In this document: one piece after another, positions 7,655-16,690 of the stretch
How the letters are laid out: every line of letters begins with the position of its first letter
Position numbering within the stretch: position 1 is the stretch's first letter
Origin: CAYPCH01 sp964409165
GTDB lineage: Bacteria; Bacillota; Clostridia; Acetivibrionales; Acetivibrionaceae
DNA length: 35,503 nucleotides
Reading direction: 5' to 3'
Assembly: GCA_964409165.1 (NCBI GenBank)
Contig: CAYPCH010000024.1
Span: forward strand, 1 to 35,503
The notes under the pieces: model-generated
What the model was told of the DNA's origin: nothing
Database searches by the model: none
Seen by the model: only the letters and a program-made list of their open reading frames with translations
Made by a program: the position numbers and the translations under genes

Positions 7655-9724
7655 TTAAAGGTATATCCATTCGTCGTCATCAGAATTACCGCTCATATTG
7701 CCACCTAGGGAAACCTTCGATTTATTAAGCCCATCCCTTTTGATTTTGTAAGTATTACTGTTATCGTTTTTATTGCAGTAATAAATCCAGTCACCGATAA
7801 TATTTATAAAATCCGAATAGTCTTCATTTAATCTGGTTCTTTGACTGCCATCAGGTCGGATTCTGTAAATTTTACTTCCATCACTTTTATTGCAGTAGTA
7901 TATCCAGTTGTCTGAAACATTTATATTACGGCAAATATCATCGTTAATTTTTTCTTTCCCTATACCGTCAATATGGATTTTATATAACCTCATGCCATCG
8001 GTTTTATTGCAGAAATATATCCAGTCAGAGTCAATATCAAAAAAGCTTGCCTCGTCATTACAGATTTTTTTTCTGTCTCTTGCGTCAATCCTAATCTTAT
8101 ATAGCTTTCCGCCATCACTTCTGTTTGAATAGTACAGCCATTTGTTATATACGCATACATTAAGGCAGTTATCATCATTTAGCTTTGTTTTTTCACTTCC
8201 GTCAATCCTGACCTTGTAAAGTTTATAGTTGTCGCTTTCGTTGCTGTAGTAGATCCAGTCTTCAAACACATTGATATACCATGAACTGTCGTCAATGATT
8301 TTCTGCTTATTTGTACCGTCAATGGCTATCTTATATATTTTGTCTCCATCTGTTGTATTGCTGTAGTAAATCCAGTTCCCAACCACATTAATAAACCAGG
8401 ACTCATCGCTGTTGAGCTTAACTGTTTCAGATTCGTCCATTTTTATTTTATAAACATTGTTGGAATGTCCGGAGCAGCTTAAGTATGTCCATATTCCCTG
8501 GGCTGAAGCCAGTCCTCCGTTAATAATATTACCGGTCTTGTTGCCTGTCTGGTTGATACTCGTTTCACTACCCTCGAGGCTTCCAAATATACCAACCCTT
8601 TTGTTAAGAGGCTTGACTGGCACATCCTTTTGACCATTATTTTGGGATACAGGCTTTTCTATAGGGTCCTTATCAGCTTGAATGATGTTATCAAGTAAAA
8701 CCGTATCCTGAACAGTATGTGAAACATTATTTAAAGTTTTATTGTTGTCTTCATTTGCACCGGGCAATACTATTTCATGTCTTTCGTAATCGGGTAAACT
8801 GCAATAAATTTCTTTTAAGGCTTCACGCGCTACCAAATGTGAGTCAAACCTATTCTCAGGTCTGTATTCGCACATCTTAAGAACAACTTTACCTAACGGT
8901 TCATTCCCATTGCACGGGGGTGGAAGCGGAGTGCCTGATAACCTTTTGTCTAAAGCATCCTCACTGTTTTTAATTTTAATTTTAGCAGGATACGGTGGCA
9001 TAAAAGGAAACCTGGTGCTGTTTAAAAGTTTATAAAGTACCAGTCCGAGAGAATACATATCTGCTCTCGAATCATAAACTTCACCCTTGAAAACTTCAGG
9101 AGCTATATATAAAGGGGTGCCTCTGATAGAAGCAGAAATACCTCTTATAAGCTCTCTTGCTATGCTGAAGTCTCCAAGCTTAAAGTTTTTATCCTTCGAT
9201 ACAAATATATTATCATCCTTAATGTCTCTGTGAATTATACCTTTTTTAGAGCAGGTGTCCAAAGCAGAACAGATATCCATGCCGATACTGATAATCTCGC
9301 CTATGGTAATATTGTGACTGTGAATATATTTATTCAACGGCATCAGGTATTCCATTCTTATAAGTATGTCCCAACCGACTTTATCCTTATAGATTTCAAC
9401 CTTGTGGTCTTCATAGCTTACGATGTTGCTGTTTCCTCTTAAATTATAAAGCATAACTATTTCTTTTATTATACTTTTTACAGCATCCTCAAAATAAGGC
9501 TTCAGCAACGTTTCATCTTTCCCAAGGGTTGAAGTGGCTTCACGGTACTGTTCATCAGAAGGTATGCTTATGACCTTAAGGGCAGACTCATACTTAAAAC
9601 CCCATTCCTCTTTGGAAATTTTAAAAACCTTTCCGGAGCTTCCCTGTCCGATGAATTCTTCTAAAATCCAACTTCCCCAGAAGGGTTCGTATTTTTTTAT
9701 ATAGCTTTCATTGTTGTTATGCAT
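7655..9724 (-). CDS. Soluble Ser/Thr protein kinase with C-terminal DUF5050 beta-propeller
   Basis: About 689 residues. A Hanks-type kinase occupies about 20-300: glycine loop GQGSSGKVF, Lys50 in ALKV, Glu88, catalytic HRDIKDDN (Asp167, Asn172), a DFS in place of DFG (metal Asp185 kept), and APEVF. After a linker rich in polar residues come seven repeats of about 40 residues of the form WIYYSN..D...KLYKIRIDG, then a final lone DEWIYL. That is the pattern of a DUF5050-like propeller closed by its last strand. No membrane segment lies between the domains, unlike PASTA kinases. The second Met (9724) is chosen because CGGGGT precedes it; the first (9745) has no site. Substrate and ligand are unknown. 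Confidence 0.85.
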   Translation of the reverse strand: MHNNNESYIKKYEPFWGSWILEEFIGQGSSGKVFKISKEEWGFKYESALKVISIPSDEQYREATSTLGKDETLLKPYFEDAVKSIIKEIVMLYNLRGNSNIVSYEDHKVEIYKDKVGWDILIRMEYLMPLNKYIHSHNITIGEIISIGMDICSALDTCSKKGIIHRDIKDDNIFVSKDKNFKLGDFSIARELIRGISASIRGTPLYIAPEVFKGEVYDSRADMYSLGLVLYKLLNSTRFPFMPPYPAKIKIKNSEDALDKRLSGTPLPPPCNGNEPLGKVVLKMCEYRPENRFDSHLVAREALKEIYCSLPDYERHEIVLPGANEDNNKTLNNVSHTVQDTVLLDNIIQADKDPIEKPVSQNNGQKDVPVKPLNKRVGIFGSLEGSETSINQTGNKTGNIINGGLASAQGIWTYLSCSGHSNNVYKIKMDESETVKLNSDESWFINVVGNWIYYSNTTDGDKIYKIAIDGTNKQKIIDDSSWYINVFEDWIYYSNESDNYKLYKVRIDGSEKTKLNDDNCLNVCVYNKWLYYSNRSDGGKLYKIRIDARDRKKICNDEASFFDIDSDWIYFCNKTDGMRLYKIHIDGIGKEKINDDICRNINVSDNWIYYCNKSDGSKIYRIRPDGSQRTRLNEDYSDFINIIGDWIYYCNKNDNSNTYKIKRDGLNKSKVSLGGNMSGNSDDDEWIYL

Positions 9725-9841
9725 TAAAAATACCCCGAAATTCATTGATAAGTCTCATTAAGTTTCACTAAGTATTAGTAAAAATAAGAAGACAGTAGGA
9801 AATATTTCATTTGTTGCTGTTATCAATATTTAGAGTTTTAG

Positions 9842-9861
9842 AGGGTTACATTCTTAACCCT
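9842..9861. promoter_or_regulatory. Short palindrome upstream of the kinase gene
   Basis: Inverted repeat AGGGTTA-N6-TAACCCT about 120 bases before the kinase start. It could be an operator or a small hairpin. No T run follows on either strand, which argues against a terminator. No regulator gene is adjacent. Confidence 0.35.
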
Positions 9862-9933
9862 GATTTTAGCAATGAAATTCTATTCTGCATTTATATTATT
9901 ACAAAAAAATTGAAAAAAATCAATATGCGCTTA

Positions 9934-10402
9934 TTTTGAGTTTCCCCAAAACTAAAAACAAAAAGCTGAGGGAACTTTGAGCTTAAAGGCTTTGAAAACA
10001 TCAAGTTGCTATGATGGAGGTGTCCTTTCCATGAATGAGCGGATAAATTTCAAAATAAGCTTAAAAATGTTAATAACTTTATTCTTAGGCTAATTCTAAA
10101 GATGTAAAAGTTAATTCCAGCTACTAACCAGGTTTGGATGGGGGCATGAAATGCGGAGGAATTCATTAGCGTTAAGACCCATAGAGTTGGCATGCGAAGA
10201 GAGCCTAGAAATTCCACGATTACGAACAGGATGTTCGTAAAACGTCCACATATACAGGGATGTTATGTAGGACGTGGTTCGTGGAATTTTTTAGCGAACG
10301 AGTATTGCCAACTCTTGGGTTAGCATTGAGTTCTGTAGCATTTCATGTCCACAGCCAAGCCGGAAGATTTAGCACTATATTAAAAAATGGGGAAACTCAA
10401 AA
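9934..10402. mobile_element. Non-coding element with perfect 15-bp terminal inverted repeats
   Basis: TTTTGAGTTTCCCCA at 9934-9948 is repeated as its exact reverse complement at 10388-10402, bounding 469 bases without a convincing gene. The interior holds a long imperfect hairpin (10143-10355). No transposase lies inside and no clear target-site duplication was found. It fits a MITE-like, non-autonomous insertion carrying a structured RNA, or an independent ncRNA locus. Confidence 0.55.
10143..10355. ncRNA. Long imperfect hairpin, candidate structured RNA
   Basis: Arms of about 85 bases pair in several separated blocks: CATGAAATGC with GCATTTCATG; ACCCA..AGAGTTGGCA with TGCCAACTCT.TGGG; and AAATTCCACGA with TCGTGGAATTT. 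The tip carries two further small stems, ACGAAC-aggat-GTTCGT and ACGTCC...GGACGT. Blocks are separated by unpaired internal loops rather than being a perfect palindrome, as in a folded RNA. No known family (6S, T-box, group II intron, retron) could be recognised. The transcribed strand is unknown. Confidence 0.5.
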
Positions 10403-10474
10403 ACTTGCTACTTTGATTGCAACCTTTAGCTATGATATGATATATGCGAATTCTATTAAGAAAGGGAGGATTTT

Positions 10475-11203
10475 ATGAGTATAGAAAAGTTGAAACAGAT
10501 AATTAATAACTCTGATAATATTGTTTTCTTTGGCGGTGCCGGTGTATCTACCGAAAGCAATATCCCTGATTTCAGATCGTCTGACGGATTATACAATACT
10601 GATAATAAACAACAATATACTCCCGAGGAAATGCTTTCCCACAGTTTTTTTATAAGGCATACAAGAGAATTTTATGATTTCTACAGGAGCAAAATGATAT
10701 TTAAAGATGCAAAGCCTAATGATGCGCATATAGCATTGGCGAAGCTTGAGAAGATGGGAAAGCTAAAGGCGGTTATTACCCAAAACATAGACGGACTTCA
10801 TCAGGCAGCGGGAAGCAAAGAGGTGTTGGAGCTTCACGGTTCGGTTCACAGAAATTACTGTATGAAATGCGGCAACCCCTTCGAACTCGATTATATAATT
10901 AATTCCACAGATGTACCTAAGTGCAGTTGTACAGGTATAGTCAAACCTAATGTGGTATTATATGAAGAAAGTCTTGATATGAATGTGATGGAAAAAACAG
11001 TATCATACATACGCAACTGTGATGTGCTTATAATAGGCGGCACCTCCTTGACTGTTTACCCTTCAGCCGGATTGGTTCAGTACTATGACGGAAATAAGCT
11101 GATTTTGATCAATAAATCGGCAACTCAATATGATAACAGAGCTGACCTTATTATATCGGGAAAAATTGGAGAAGTATTAAAACAAGCTGTATATATTCCT
11201 TAA
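10475..11203 (+). CDS. NAD-dependent protein deacylase, sirtuin (CobB/SIR2)
   Basis: 242 residues, full-length SIR2 fold. NAD-binding GAGVSTESNIPDFR at about 21-34, TQNIDGLH at 102-109, catalytic His121 in LHGS, and a zinc knuckle formed by Cys129/Cys132 and Cys150/Cys152 (CxxC then CxC). GGTSL near 190 is the usual NAD contact. It removes acyl groups from lysines using NAD and acts in the cytoplasm. The ATG at 10475 has GGGAGG 5-6 bases upstream. The gene starts 72 bases after the TIR-bounded element, so its promoter may lie at the edge of that element. It has no operon partner in view. Confidence 0.93.
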   Translation: MSIEKLKQIINNSDNIVFFGGAGVSTESNIPDFRSSDGLYNTDNKQQYTPEEMLSHSFFIRHTREFYDFYRSKMIFKDAKPNDAHIALAKLEKMGKLKAVITQNIDGLHQAAGSKEVLELHGSVHRNYCMKCGNPFELDYIINSTDVPKCSCTGIVKPNVVLYEESLDMNVMEKTVSYIRNCDVLIIGGTSLTVYPSAGLVQYYDGNKLILINKSATQYDNRADLIISGKIGEVLKQAVYIP

Positions 11204-11262
11204 CACAAAAACTGTTTTCTTCACTGTTTTTTGGGTAACATTTTTATGTGTTAAAAGCCTTG
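11203..11262 (+). terminator. Possible terminator after the sirtuin gene
   Basis: TTAACACA at the gene end pairs with TGTGTTAA near 11250-11257, extended by A/T pairs. The loop is large and T tracts lie within it rather than after it, so function is uncertain. Confidence 0.35.
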
Positions 11263-11284
11263 AAATCCGGCAATTTTATGTATA

Positions 11285-11313
11285 TTGACAATTAAAAAGC
11301 CATATGAGATAAT
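11285..11313 (+). promoter_or_regulatory. Consensus sigma-A promoter of cellodextrin phosphorylase gene
   Basis: TTGACA at 11285-11290, a 17-base spacer, then GATAAT at 11308-11313; five to six of six matches in each box. It lies about 60 bases before the start codon and suggests strong constitutive potential unless controlled by an operator I do not see. Confidence 0.75.
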
Positions 11314-11371
11314 CAAGGTTAATTTCAGAAAAAATTAAAATGAATACGTTTAAAAATGGGAGATTTTAGCT

Positions 11372-14326
11372 ATGATTAGTAAAGTTACATCCAGAAACAG
11401 TAAATTGACACCGATAGAGTTATTGGTTCAAAAATTCGGCAAAAAGATAAATATGACCGATTCTTCAGATGCCGTTTTTAGGGATGCAAGCTGCAAAAAC
11501 GCCATCGGTATTACCGGCCTTCCCATGCAGGCTCCAGTAATGCAGATATTGCTTGAAAACAGCAAGTTGGCGGATTTTATTCATGAGAATGTGCAGAATC
11601 AGTCCGTTTGCTTTGTAAAAGAAGATCCTGCGTTTTGTCTGGTGTTTGAGGATGGCAGGAAAACAAACTTGTCTAAGGAGCTTGATAATACTGTTCAATC
11701 CATTGTTGCAGATGTTCCATATTGGGCAGGTTATCTTACAGAAGAAGGAGAACATGTAATAGACCTTCTTAAGCCCTCTCCGGGACCTCATTTTTATGTG
11801 AATTTGCTCATGGGAAATCGGCTTGGATTCAACAGAACTTTGCAGACAACACCGAAAAGTGTTGTTGATAGATTCGGCAGGGGCTCCTTCCGTTCACATG
11901 CAGCAACTCAGGTATTGGCTACCAGATATGATATGCGCCAGGACGAAAACGGTTTTCCCGCCAACAGGCAGTTTTATCTGTATGAAGACGGCAAACAGAT
12001 TTTTTATTCCGCCCTGCTCGATGACAATATAGTTGAAGCCACATGTACACATTCGTGTAACCGTACGGTTATTAAATATAAAACAGCGTGCAAACTGGAG
12101 ATAGCAAGAACTATTTTCCTGATACCGCATAAAAAAGGATTCCCCCTTGCAACAGAATTGCAGAGAATTGAAATCAAGAACAACTCCGATAAGAAAAGAA
12201 ATCTGTCTGTTACGTATACAGGGATGTTTGGGACAGGTGCAACTCATGCGGTTTTTGAAGACGTTACATATACAAATGTTATTATGCAAAGTGCCGCCCT
12301 TTATAACGAAAAGGGAGAATTTATCGGAATAACCCCGGATTATTATCCTGAAGAATTCAAGCAGGATACACGATTTGTTTCAATGATTGTCCGCAATGAA
12401 AAAGGGCAAAAATACCCTGAAAGTTTTTGTACAAATTATAATGATTTTGTGGGTAGCGGTACCTTGGAACATCCTTGTGGAGGATGCCGCCTGAATAATA
12501 AACTGAATCGTAAAGGTCCGGGCTTCTTTGCATTGGGTTCACCGCTTTTTGTTTGTGCAGGTGAAACAACTGTAATAGACACTTTTACCGGACTATCTTC
12601 AAGCAAGGATAATTCAAACTACAGTGACAAAACAATGTGCACTGAACTGGATAATTTGCTCATCTACTATGAAAAGAAGGAAGCTGTACAAGCAACTCTC
12701 GATGAAATAATCAGTTTTCAGGAAAATTACTGCAAATATTTTGAGTTCACAACAGAAAGCAAATTGTTCAATTCGGCATTTAATAAAAACTTATCCTTCC
12801 AAATTCTTTATCAAACGTTTATGTCCCGCTCCTTTTGTCAGACACAAAAAGGATACCGTGAGATTGGGTTTCGGGAAATTCAGGATTTGTTTGCTTCCAT
12901 GTACTACTTTATCAGTATAGGCTATCAGGATTTTGTCAGAAATTTGTTGTTTGAATGGACATCAAATGTTTATAAAATGGGTTATGCGAACCATAACTTC
13001 TATTGGGTAGGAAAGCAACCCGGACTTTATTCGGATGACAGCCTTTGGCTTTTGCAAGCATATTACAGATACATTATTTTTACAAAAGACACTTCGGTAT
13101 TGAATGAAGAAGTGGCAGTTGCCGATGGAAACAACGAAAAAAGAGCAGTTCGGGATACTTTGCAAGCCATTATTCAGTATTCAGCCAATATATCTGTTGG
13201 TGAACACGGACTTCCGCTGTTAGACCATGCAGACTGGAACGACTGTCTGAAAATTGATGATAATTATATAGACGGTGCAACAAAAGAGAAGTTGTATTTT
13301 AAACAGTTGCAAGAGAGAAACGGCAAGTATGGAGAACGCTTTTTGAGCGACTACTCGGAAAGTGTTATGAATGCTTTCCTTTTAAAGCTTGCAATAGATA
13401 ATCTGGCTGCAATTGCATGTTTGGACGGAGATACGGAATTATCCCTGAAAATGAATGAAACTTCCAAAACAATTGAATCAAGAATACAACAACATGCATG
13501 GAAGGAAAATTTCTTTGCCAGAGTTCTATTAAACCGCTATAAAGATGGTTCATATACCTATATCGGTGCGAAAGGTGATAAACTTTCCGGTGAGCCGAGT
13601 TTTGACGGGGCATATTTCTTAAACAGTTTTTCCTGGTCGGTATTATCGGACACTGCAACAGATGAGCAAATAGGTATTATGGTGGATACCCTGAAAAAGT
13701 ATTTGTTGACACCTTTTGGCTTGCGTGTAATATCTCCTGCCGATTTAAACAAGGTTGCTAAGGAAACGGCAACAGGTCATTATTTCTTTGGTGACAGGGA
13801 AAACGGCGCTGTTTTCAAGCATGCTACAATGATGGCGGCATCAGCATTGGCAAAAGGAGCCAAGGAGGTTAAGGATACAGAGCTGGCTAAAGAAATGACA
13901 AGGCTGGCATATTTCATGGCAGATTTGGTACTTCCGTATAAAAACCTTGAAAATCCGTTTGAGATTGCCGGTAACCCCAGGATTTGCACGCAATATATCA
14001 ATACAGATACTGGAGAAAATATAGGACCTCTCTTAAGCGGTACAGCAACTTGGCTGAACTTGACGCTTATTTCTCTGGCTGGAATTGAGTATGTGAATGA
14101 AGGAATTTTATTTAATCCTATACTGCGTGAGGAAGAAGAGAAGCTGGAATATTGCCTGAAGGCGTCCAGATGCAAATATAAGTTTAGCATTACAAAGCCC
14201 AAGGGTTTTATGAGGATTGCCGATTCATCCTATGAGCTTGTAGTGGATGGAGAGAAGCTGGAAGGTTCCGTTATTCCCTTGTATACAGACGGAAAAGAGC
14301 ACATTGTAACTCTTAAATTTAAATAA
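11372..14326 (+). CDS. Cellodextrin phosphorylase (GH94)
   Basis: 984 residues, the same length as the C. thermocellum cellodextrin phosphorylase as I recall it, with near-identical stretches such as PGPHFYVNLL, FGRGSFRSHAATQ and KMGYANHNFYWVGKQPG. The general acid is Asp624 in ADWNDCLKID, at the position known for that enzyme. It phosphorolyses cello-oligosaccharides of three or more units to glucose-1-phosphate plus a shortened chain, in the cytoplasm after ABC uptake. There is no signal peptide. The ATG has GGGAGA 10 bases upstream. It forms a single-gene unit with its own promoter and terminator. Cellobiose phosphorylase is about 810 residues, so the longer N-terminal part supports the cellodextrin enzyme. 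Confidence 0.95.
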   Translation: MISKVTSRNSKLTPIELLVQKFGKKINMTDSSDAVFRDASCKNAIGITGLPMQAPVMQILLENSKLADFIHENVQNQSVCFVKEDPAFCLVFEDGRKTNLSKELDNTVQSIVADVPYWAGYLTEEGEHVIDLLKPSPGPHFYVNLLMGNRLGFNRTLQTTPKSVVDRFGRGSFRSHAATQVLATRYDMRQDENGFPANRQFYLYEDGKQIFYSALLDDNIVEATCTHSCNRTVIKYKTACKLEIARTIFLIPHKKGFPLATELQRIEIKNNSDKKRNLSVTYTGMFGTGATHAVFEDVTYTNVIMQSAALYNEKGEFIGITPDYYPEEFKQDTRFVSMIVRNEKGQKYPESFCTNYNDFVGSGTLEHPCGGCRLNNKLNRKGPGFFALGSPLFVCAGETTVIDTFTGLSSSKDNSNYSDKTMCTELDNLLIYYEKKEAVQATLDEIISFQENYCKYFEFTTESKLFNSAFNKNLSFQILYQTFMSRSFCQTQKGYREIGFREIQDLFASMYYFISIGYQDFVRNLLFEWTSNVYKMGYANHNFYWVGKQPGLYSDDSLWLLQAYYRYIIFTKDTSVLNEEVAVADGNNEKRAVRDTLQAIIQYSANISVGEHGLPLLDHADWNDCLKIDDNYIDGATKEKLYFKQLQERNGKYGERFLSDYSESVMNAFLLKLAIDNLAAIACLDGDTELSLKMNETSKTIESRIQQHAWKENFFARVLLNRYKDGSYTYIGAKGDKLSGEPSFDGAYFLNSFSWSVLSDTATDEQIGIMVDTLKKYLLTPFGLRVISPADLNKVAKETATGHYFFGDRENGAVFKHATMMAASALAKGAKEVKDTELAKEMTRLAYFMADLVLPYKNLENPFEIAGNPRICTQYINTDTGENIGPLLSGTATWLNLTLISLAGIEYVNEGILFNPILREEEEKLEYCLKASRCKYKFSITKPKGFMRIADSSYELVVDGEKLEGSVIPLYTDGKEHIVTLKFK

Positions 14327-14377
14327 AAAATAAGTGAAATGATTAATAATTAAAAGCTTTGGGACACCGAATCCCTC

Positions 14378-14417
14378 GCTTTTTGCCGGATTTCCTTTCA
14401 GGAAATGACCCTAATAA
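14378..14417 (+). repeat. Two-copy 3'-UTR hairpin motif, copy 1
   Basis: The block GCTTTTTGCCGGATTTCCT followed by TTCAGGAAATGACCCTAA recurs at 24738-24777 with about 80 percent identity. A small stem ATTTCCT-ttc-AGGAAAT is kept in both copies. Each copy is followed directly by an intrinsic terminator. Confidence 0.55.
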
Positions 14418-14451
14418 AATTGAGTACCCTCGATGGATACTCAATTTTATT
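14413..14451. terminator. Terminator of the cellodextrin phosphorylase gene
   Basis: 14-bp stem AATAAAATTGAGTA / TACTCAATTTTATT around a loop containing CCTCGATGG. AT-rich with T-rich 3' end on either strand, between convergent genes, so it may work both ways. Confidence 0.75.
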
Positions 14452-14479
14452 ATAACAAGTAAACCTTTAGATAATTTTT

Positions 14480-15340
14480 TTAGAATCTACCACCCCTGCC
14501 ACCGTGGCTTCTTCCACTGCTTCCTCTATGAGTGCTGCTTCTGCCCCCTCCTCCGCCTGAGGAGCTGCTTTCTATTTTGGTTTTTGTAACAGATTGCCGT
14601 ATAAAGTCGTCCCTGCTTGCGGAAAGACCAAAGGAACCGTTTTCTTCATAGGTAAGGCTGTTTATTGTAACCTTGCCTTTACTGGAAAAGGTAAAGGCAA
14701 GAGTAATACCAATTGCCAGAGCAAGGGCAATTATATATACCAGCCAGGATGTTGCAAGATCAAACACCCTATCAAGGTAGGAGTAGCTAGGATAATAGCT
14801 ATCATATTCCCTGTAACGGTTGGTCTGATCGGGAATACTGGTGTCCAATCTATACTGATTTTCGGGAACACCACTTTGGGCATAATGCCGTACATCGCCT
14901 ATAAATGTTGTACCAGCCTTGTAGTATTGCCGGTTGGTGAGATAATTCGTTATATTATCTATCATGATGTCCAATCGTCTGTCTGTAAAAATGTCAATTG
15001 CCTTACCCGTTGTGGAAATACAGACTTCCCGTTCTTGCATATTTATAAGCATTAATAGACCCGAATAGTCACTGCCAACTCCATATCCATTGTAGTCATA
15101 AAAATCATCTGCAAATTCCATGGAAGTCTTGCCCTCTGTATTGTCAGTGATAACCAAAACAACATCAAGACCATAGTTGCTCCTAATACTGTCTATGTCG
15201 CCCTTAATCCATTCAATTTCATCAGCTGTAAGATAGTTGAGGTAATCTACAACATTCCCCGGGTTGTCGGCATGTGCGACTCCTGCGACAAGTACAAATA
15301 ATATAACAAGTGAAAGAATAATACCTGTTTTCTTAAACAA
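14480..15340 (-). CDS. TPM domain membrane protein (YgcG-like)
   Basis: About 286 residues. A signal peptide (MFKKTGIILSLVILF... ending AHA) precedes a TPM domain at about 25-165, with LTADEIEWIKGDI and the GLDVVLVITD core. One membrane helix lies near 195-220. The tail is Gly/Ser/Arg-rich (SSSSGGGGG, then HGGRGGRF), as usual for YgcG/TPM proteins. The TTG at 15340 follows GGAGG by 8 bases; an earlier TTG at 15355 lies before this site. The start overlaps the upstream zinc-ribbon gene by 8 bases. TPM proteins have phosphatase or repair-linked roles in other systems; the activity here is not known. Confidence 0.85.
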   Translation of the reverse strand: MFKKTGIILSLVILFVLVAGVAHADNPGNVVDYLNYLTADEIEWIKGDIDSIRSNYGLDVVLVITDNTEGKTSMEFADDFYDYNGYGVGSDYSGLLMLINMQEREVCISTTGKAIDIFTDRRLDIMIDNITNYLTNRQYYKAGTTFIGDVRHYAQSGVPENQYRLDTSIPDQTNRYREYDSYYPSYSYLDRVFDLATSWLVYIIALALAIGITLAFTFSSKGKVTINSLTYEENGSFGLSASRDDFIRQSVTKTKIESSSSGGGGGRSSTHRGSSGRSHGGRGGRF

Positions 15341-16361
15341 ATAGAGCACCTCCAAATACTGCGATTATCCATACTGCAACAAATATAGACGCACCCATCA
15401 GGATTTGTTTGAGCAGGCTGATAGGAGTATTCCCCACTACCTTGCCTGTCTGACCATTCACAATAAATATATGGTCTTTGCCCTTGTATTTGTTTATCAT
15501 AAGATAAATAGGCAACATTGAGTACGACTCATCAACATTTAATAATTTAACCCGTCTGTCCCTGACGGTGAAGGTGGTATATCCTCCAACAGTACCTCTT
15601 AGTCTTGCCTCAATGTAGTCTTTTACTCTTCCGGTCATAGTGACTTCTGCATCAGAGGCTTCAACATCATATCTTTCCGCCATGAAACCCGACATGTACT
15701 TCATGGAAAAGCCTGTCATATCACTATATTGAAAAGGCTCTATCATGTGCATAAATTTATCGTCCAGCTTTTTCGACGCATCAACAGGAATTCTTTTATA
15801 ACAGGCGTTTCCACTGCGTATAACCTTGTAATATTTCGTCTCAGTATACCTGTAATTACCCCTCCTCCAAGAACGAACTCTTGTGGCATCACCTTCTATA
15901 GTGCCATCGGCTTTACAGTCAAAAAGCCAAAAAGGAGCATATATTCCGGTTATCTTATCAATTTCATCTCTGGTTTTGAACTCGCTAGGAGCAAGAATCT
16001 TTTTACGAATCCACTTGCCGTATATATCTTTTGCCTGATCCTTTGTGATTTTAAAAGGGATCAGACTTTTCGGTTTGAAGCGACCGGAAAACCTTGTCTT
16101 GATTATGGCAGGACTCTTGCAATACAGGCAAAAGGTTGCTGAGGTAGTAGTGTCTGCTATCAATTCGGCACCGCAGTTGCTACATTGGTACGAATCCAGT
16201 TCAGGCATATCATGATCGGAATCTTTCTCATGCAAATTGGCATCAAGCTGGTCTATGTTGAATTCGTTTAAACAATAATGACACTTCCAGTTCTGAGTAG
16301 CGGGATTGAACTCTAAAGCTGCACCGCAGCTGAGACATTTGTAATCTTTTACTGAAGTCAT
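15333..16361 (-). CDS. Double zinc-ribbon protein with C-terminal membrane anchor
   Basis: 342 residues. Two zinc ribbons lie at the N-terminus: CLSC...CHYC at about 9-30 and CSNC...CLYC at about 60-82. Then comes a region of about 200 residues (FKPKSLIPFKI, YAPFWLFDCKADG, and MLPIYLM) common in bacterial proteins loosely annotated as PriA- or TFIIB-like zinc-ribbon proteins. One membrane helix ends the protein (ILMGASIFVAVWIIAVFGG). No helicase motifs are present, so a PriA label would be wrong. Overlap with the TPM gene suggests that the two act together at the membrane. Function unknown. Confidence 0.8.
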   Translation of the reverse strand: MTSVKDYKCLSCGAALEFNPATQNWKCHYCLNEFNIDQLDANLHEKDSDHDMPELDSYQCSNCGAELIADTTTSATFCLYCKSPAIIKTRFSGRFKPKSLIPFKITKDQAKDIYGKWIRKKILAPSEFKTRDEIDKITGIYAPFWLFDCKADGTIEGDATRVRSWRRGNYRYTETKYYKVIRSGNACYKRIPVDASKKLDDKFMHMIEPFQYSDMTGFSMKYMSGFMAERYDVEASDAEVTMTGRVKDYIEARLRGTVGGYTTFTVRDRRVKLLNVDESYSMLPIYLMINKYKGKDHIFIVNGQTGKVVGNTPISLLKQILMGASIFVAVWIIAVFGGALFV

Positions 16362-16690
16362 GCGTTTCCCCCTTGCTTTACAAGAAATTCAGATAGTTTA
16401 TTTAATTCATATAATTCAATAATGCCACAACAGGCATTTTTAGTCAACGAGCCAATTTATATGCAGTATGACTTCTAAAAATATAATATAAATCTTTTTA
16501 ACTTATGCTATAATAATTATCATATTCTTATAAATTTTATTAAAGCGGATAGTTTTGGAGTTTATGGAATTTGTATTCATAGATAACATTCAGGATTGTC
16601 TACTGTAATATACGTATTGTAGTGTTCGTATTTTTTGCGGTGTTTGTATGTTTTGTGATGTTTATAATTTAGAGTCAGGCAGGTTTTATT
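16362..16690. other. Divergent intergenic region with short direct repeats
   Basis: 329 bases without a gene, between the minus-strand zinc-ribbon gene and the plus-strand helicase operon. A TATAAT occurs at 16508-16513. Bases 16628-16645 and 16646-16663 are adjacent 18-base imperfect repeats (about 13 of 18 identical), with a related 14-base piece at 16614-16627. These lie just upstream of the next gene and could bind a regulator. Confidence 0.45.

Noticed and set aside
9230..9442. Plus-strand open frame inside the kinase gene
   Set aside because: Antisense shadow of a clear kinase coding region, without ribosome binding site or domain.
10143..10355. Retron or group II intron
   Set aside because: No reverse transcriptase gene in the window and no domain V-like sequence.
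10260..10478. 72-codon open frame across the right arm of the long hairpin
   Set aside because: It lies within the inverted repeat and its right TIR, has no ribosome binding site or recognisable domain, and overlaps the sirtuin start.
15333..16361. PriA helicase
   Set aside because: Only zinc ribbons resemble PriA; there are no Walker or helicase motifs and it ends in a membrane helix.
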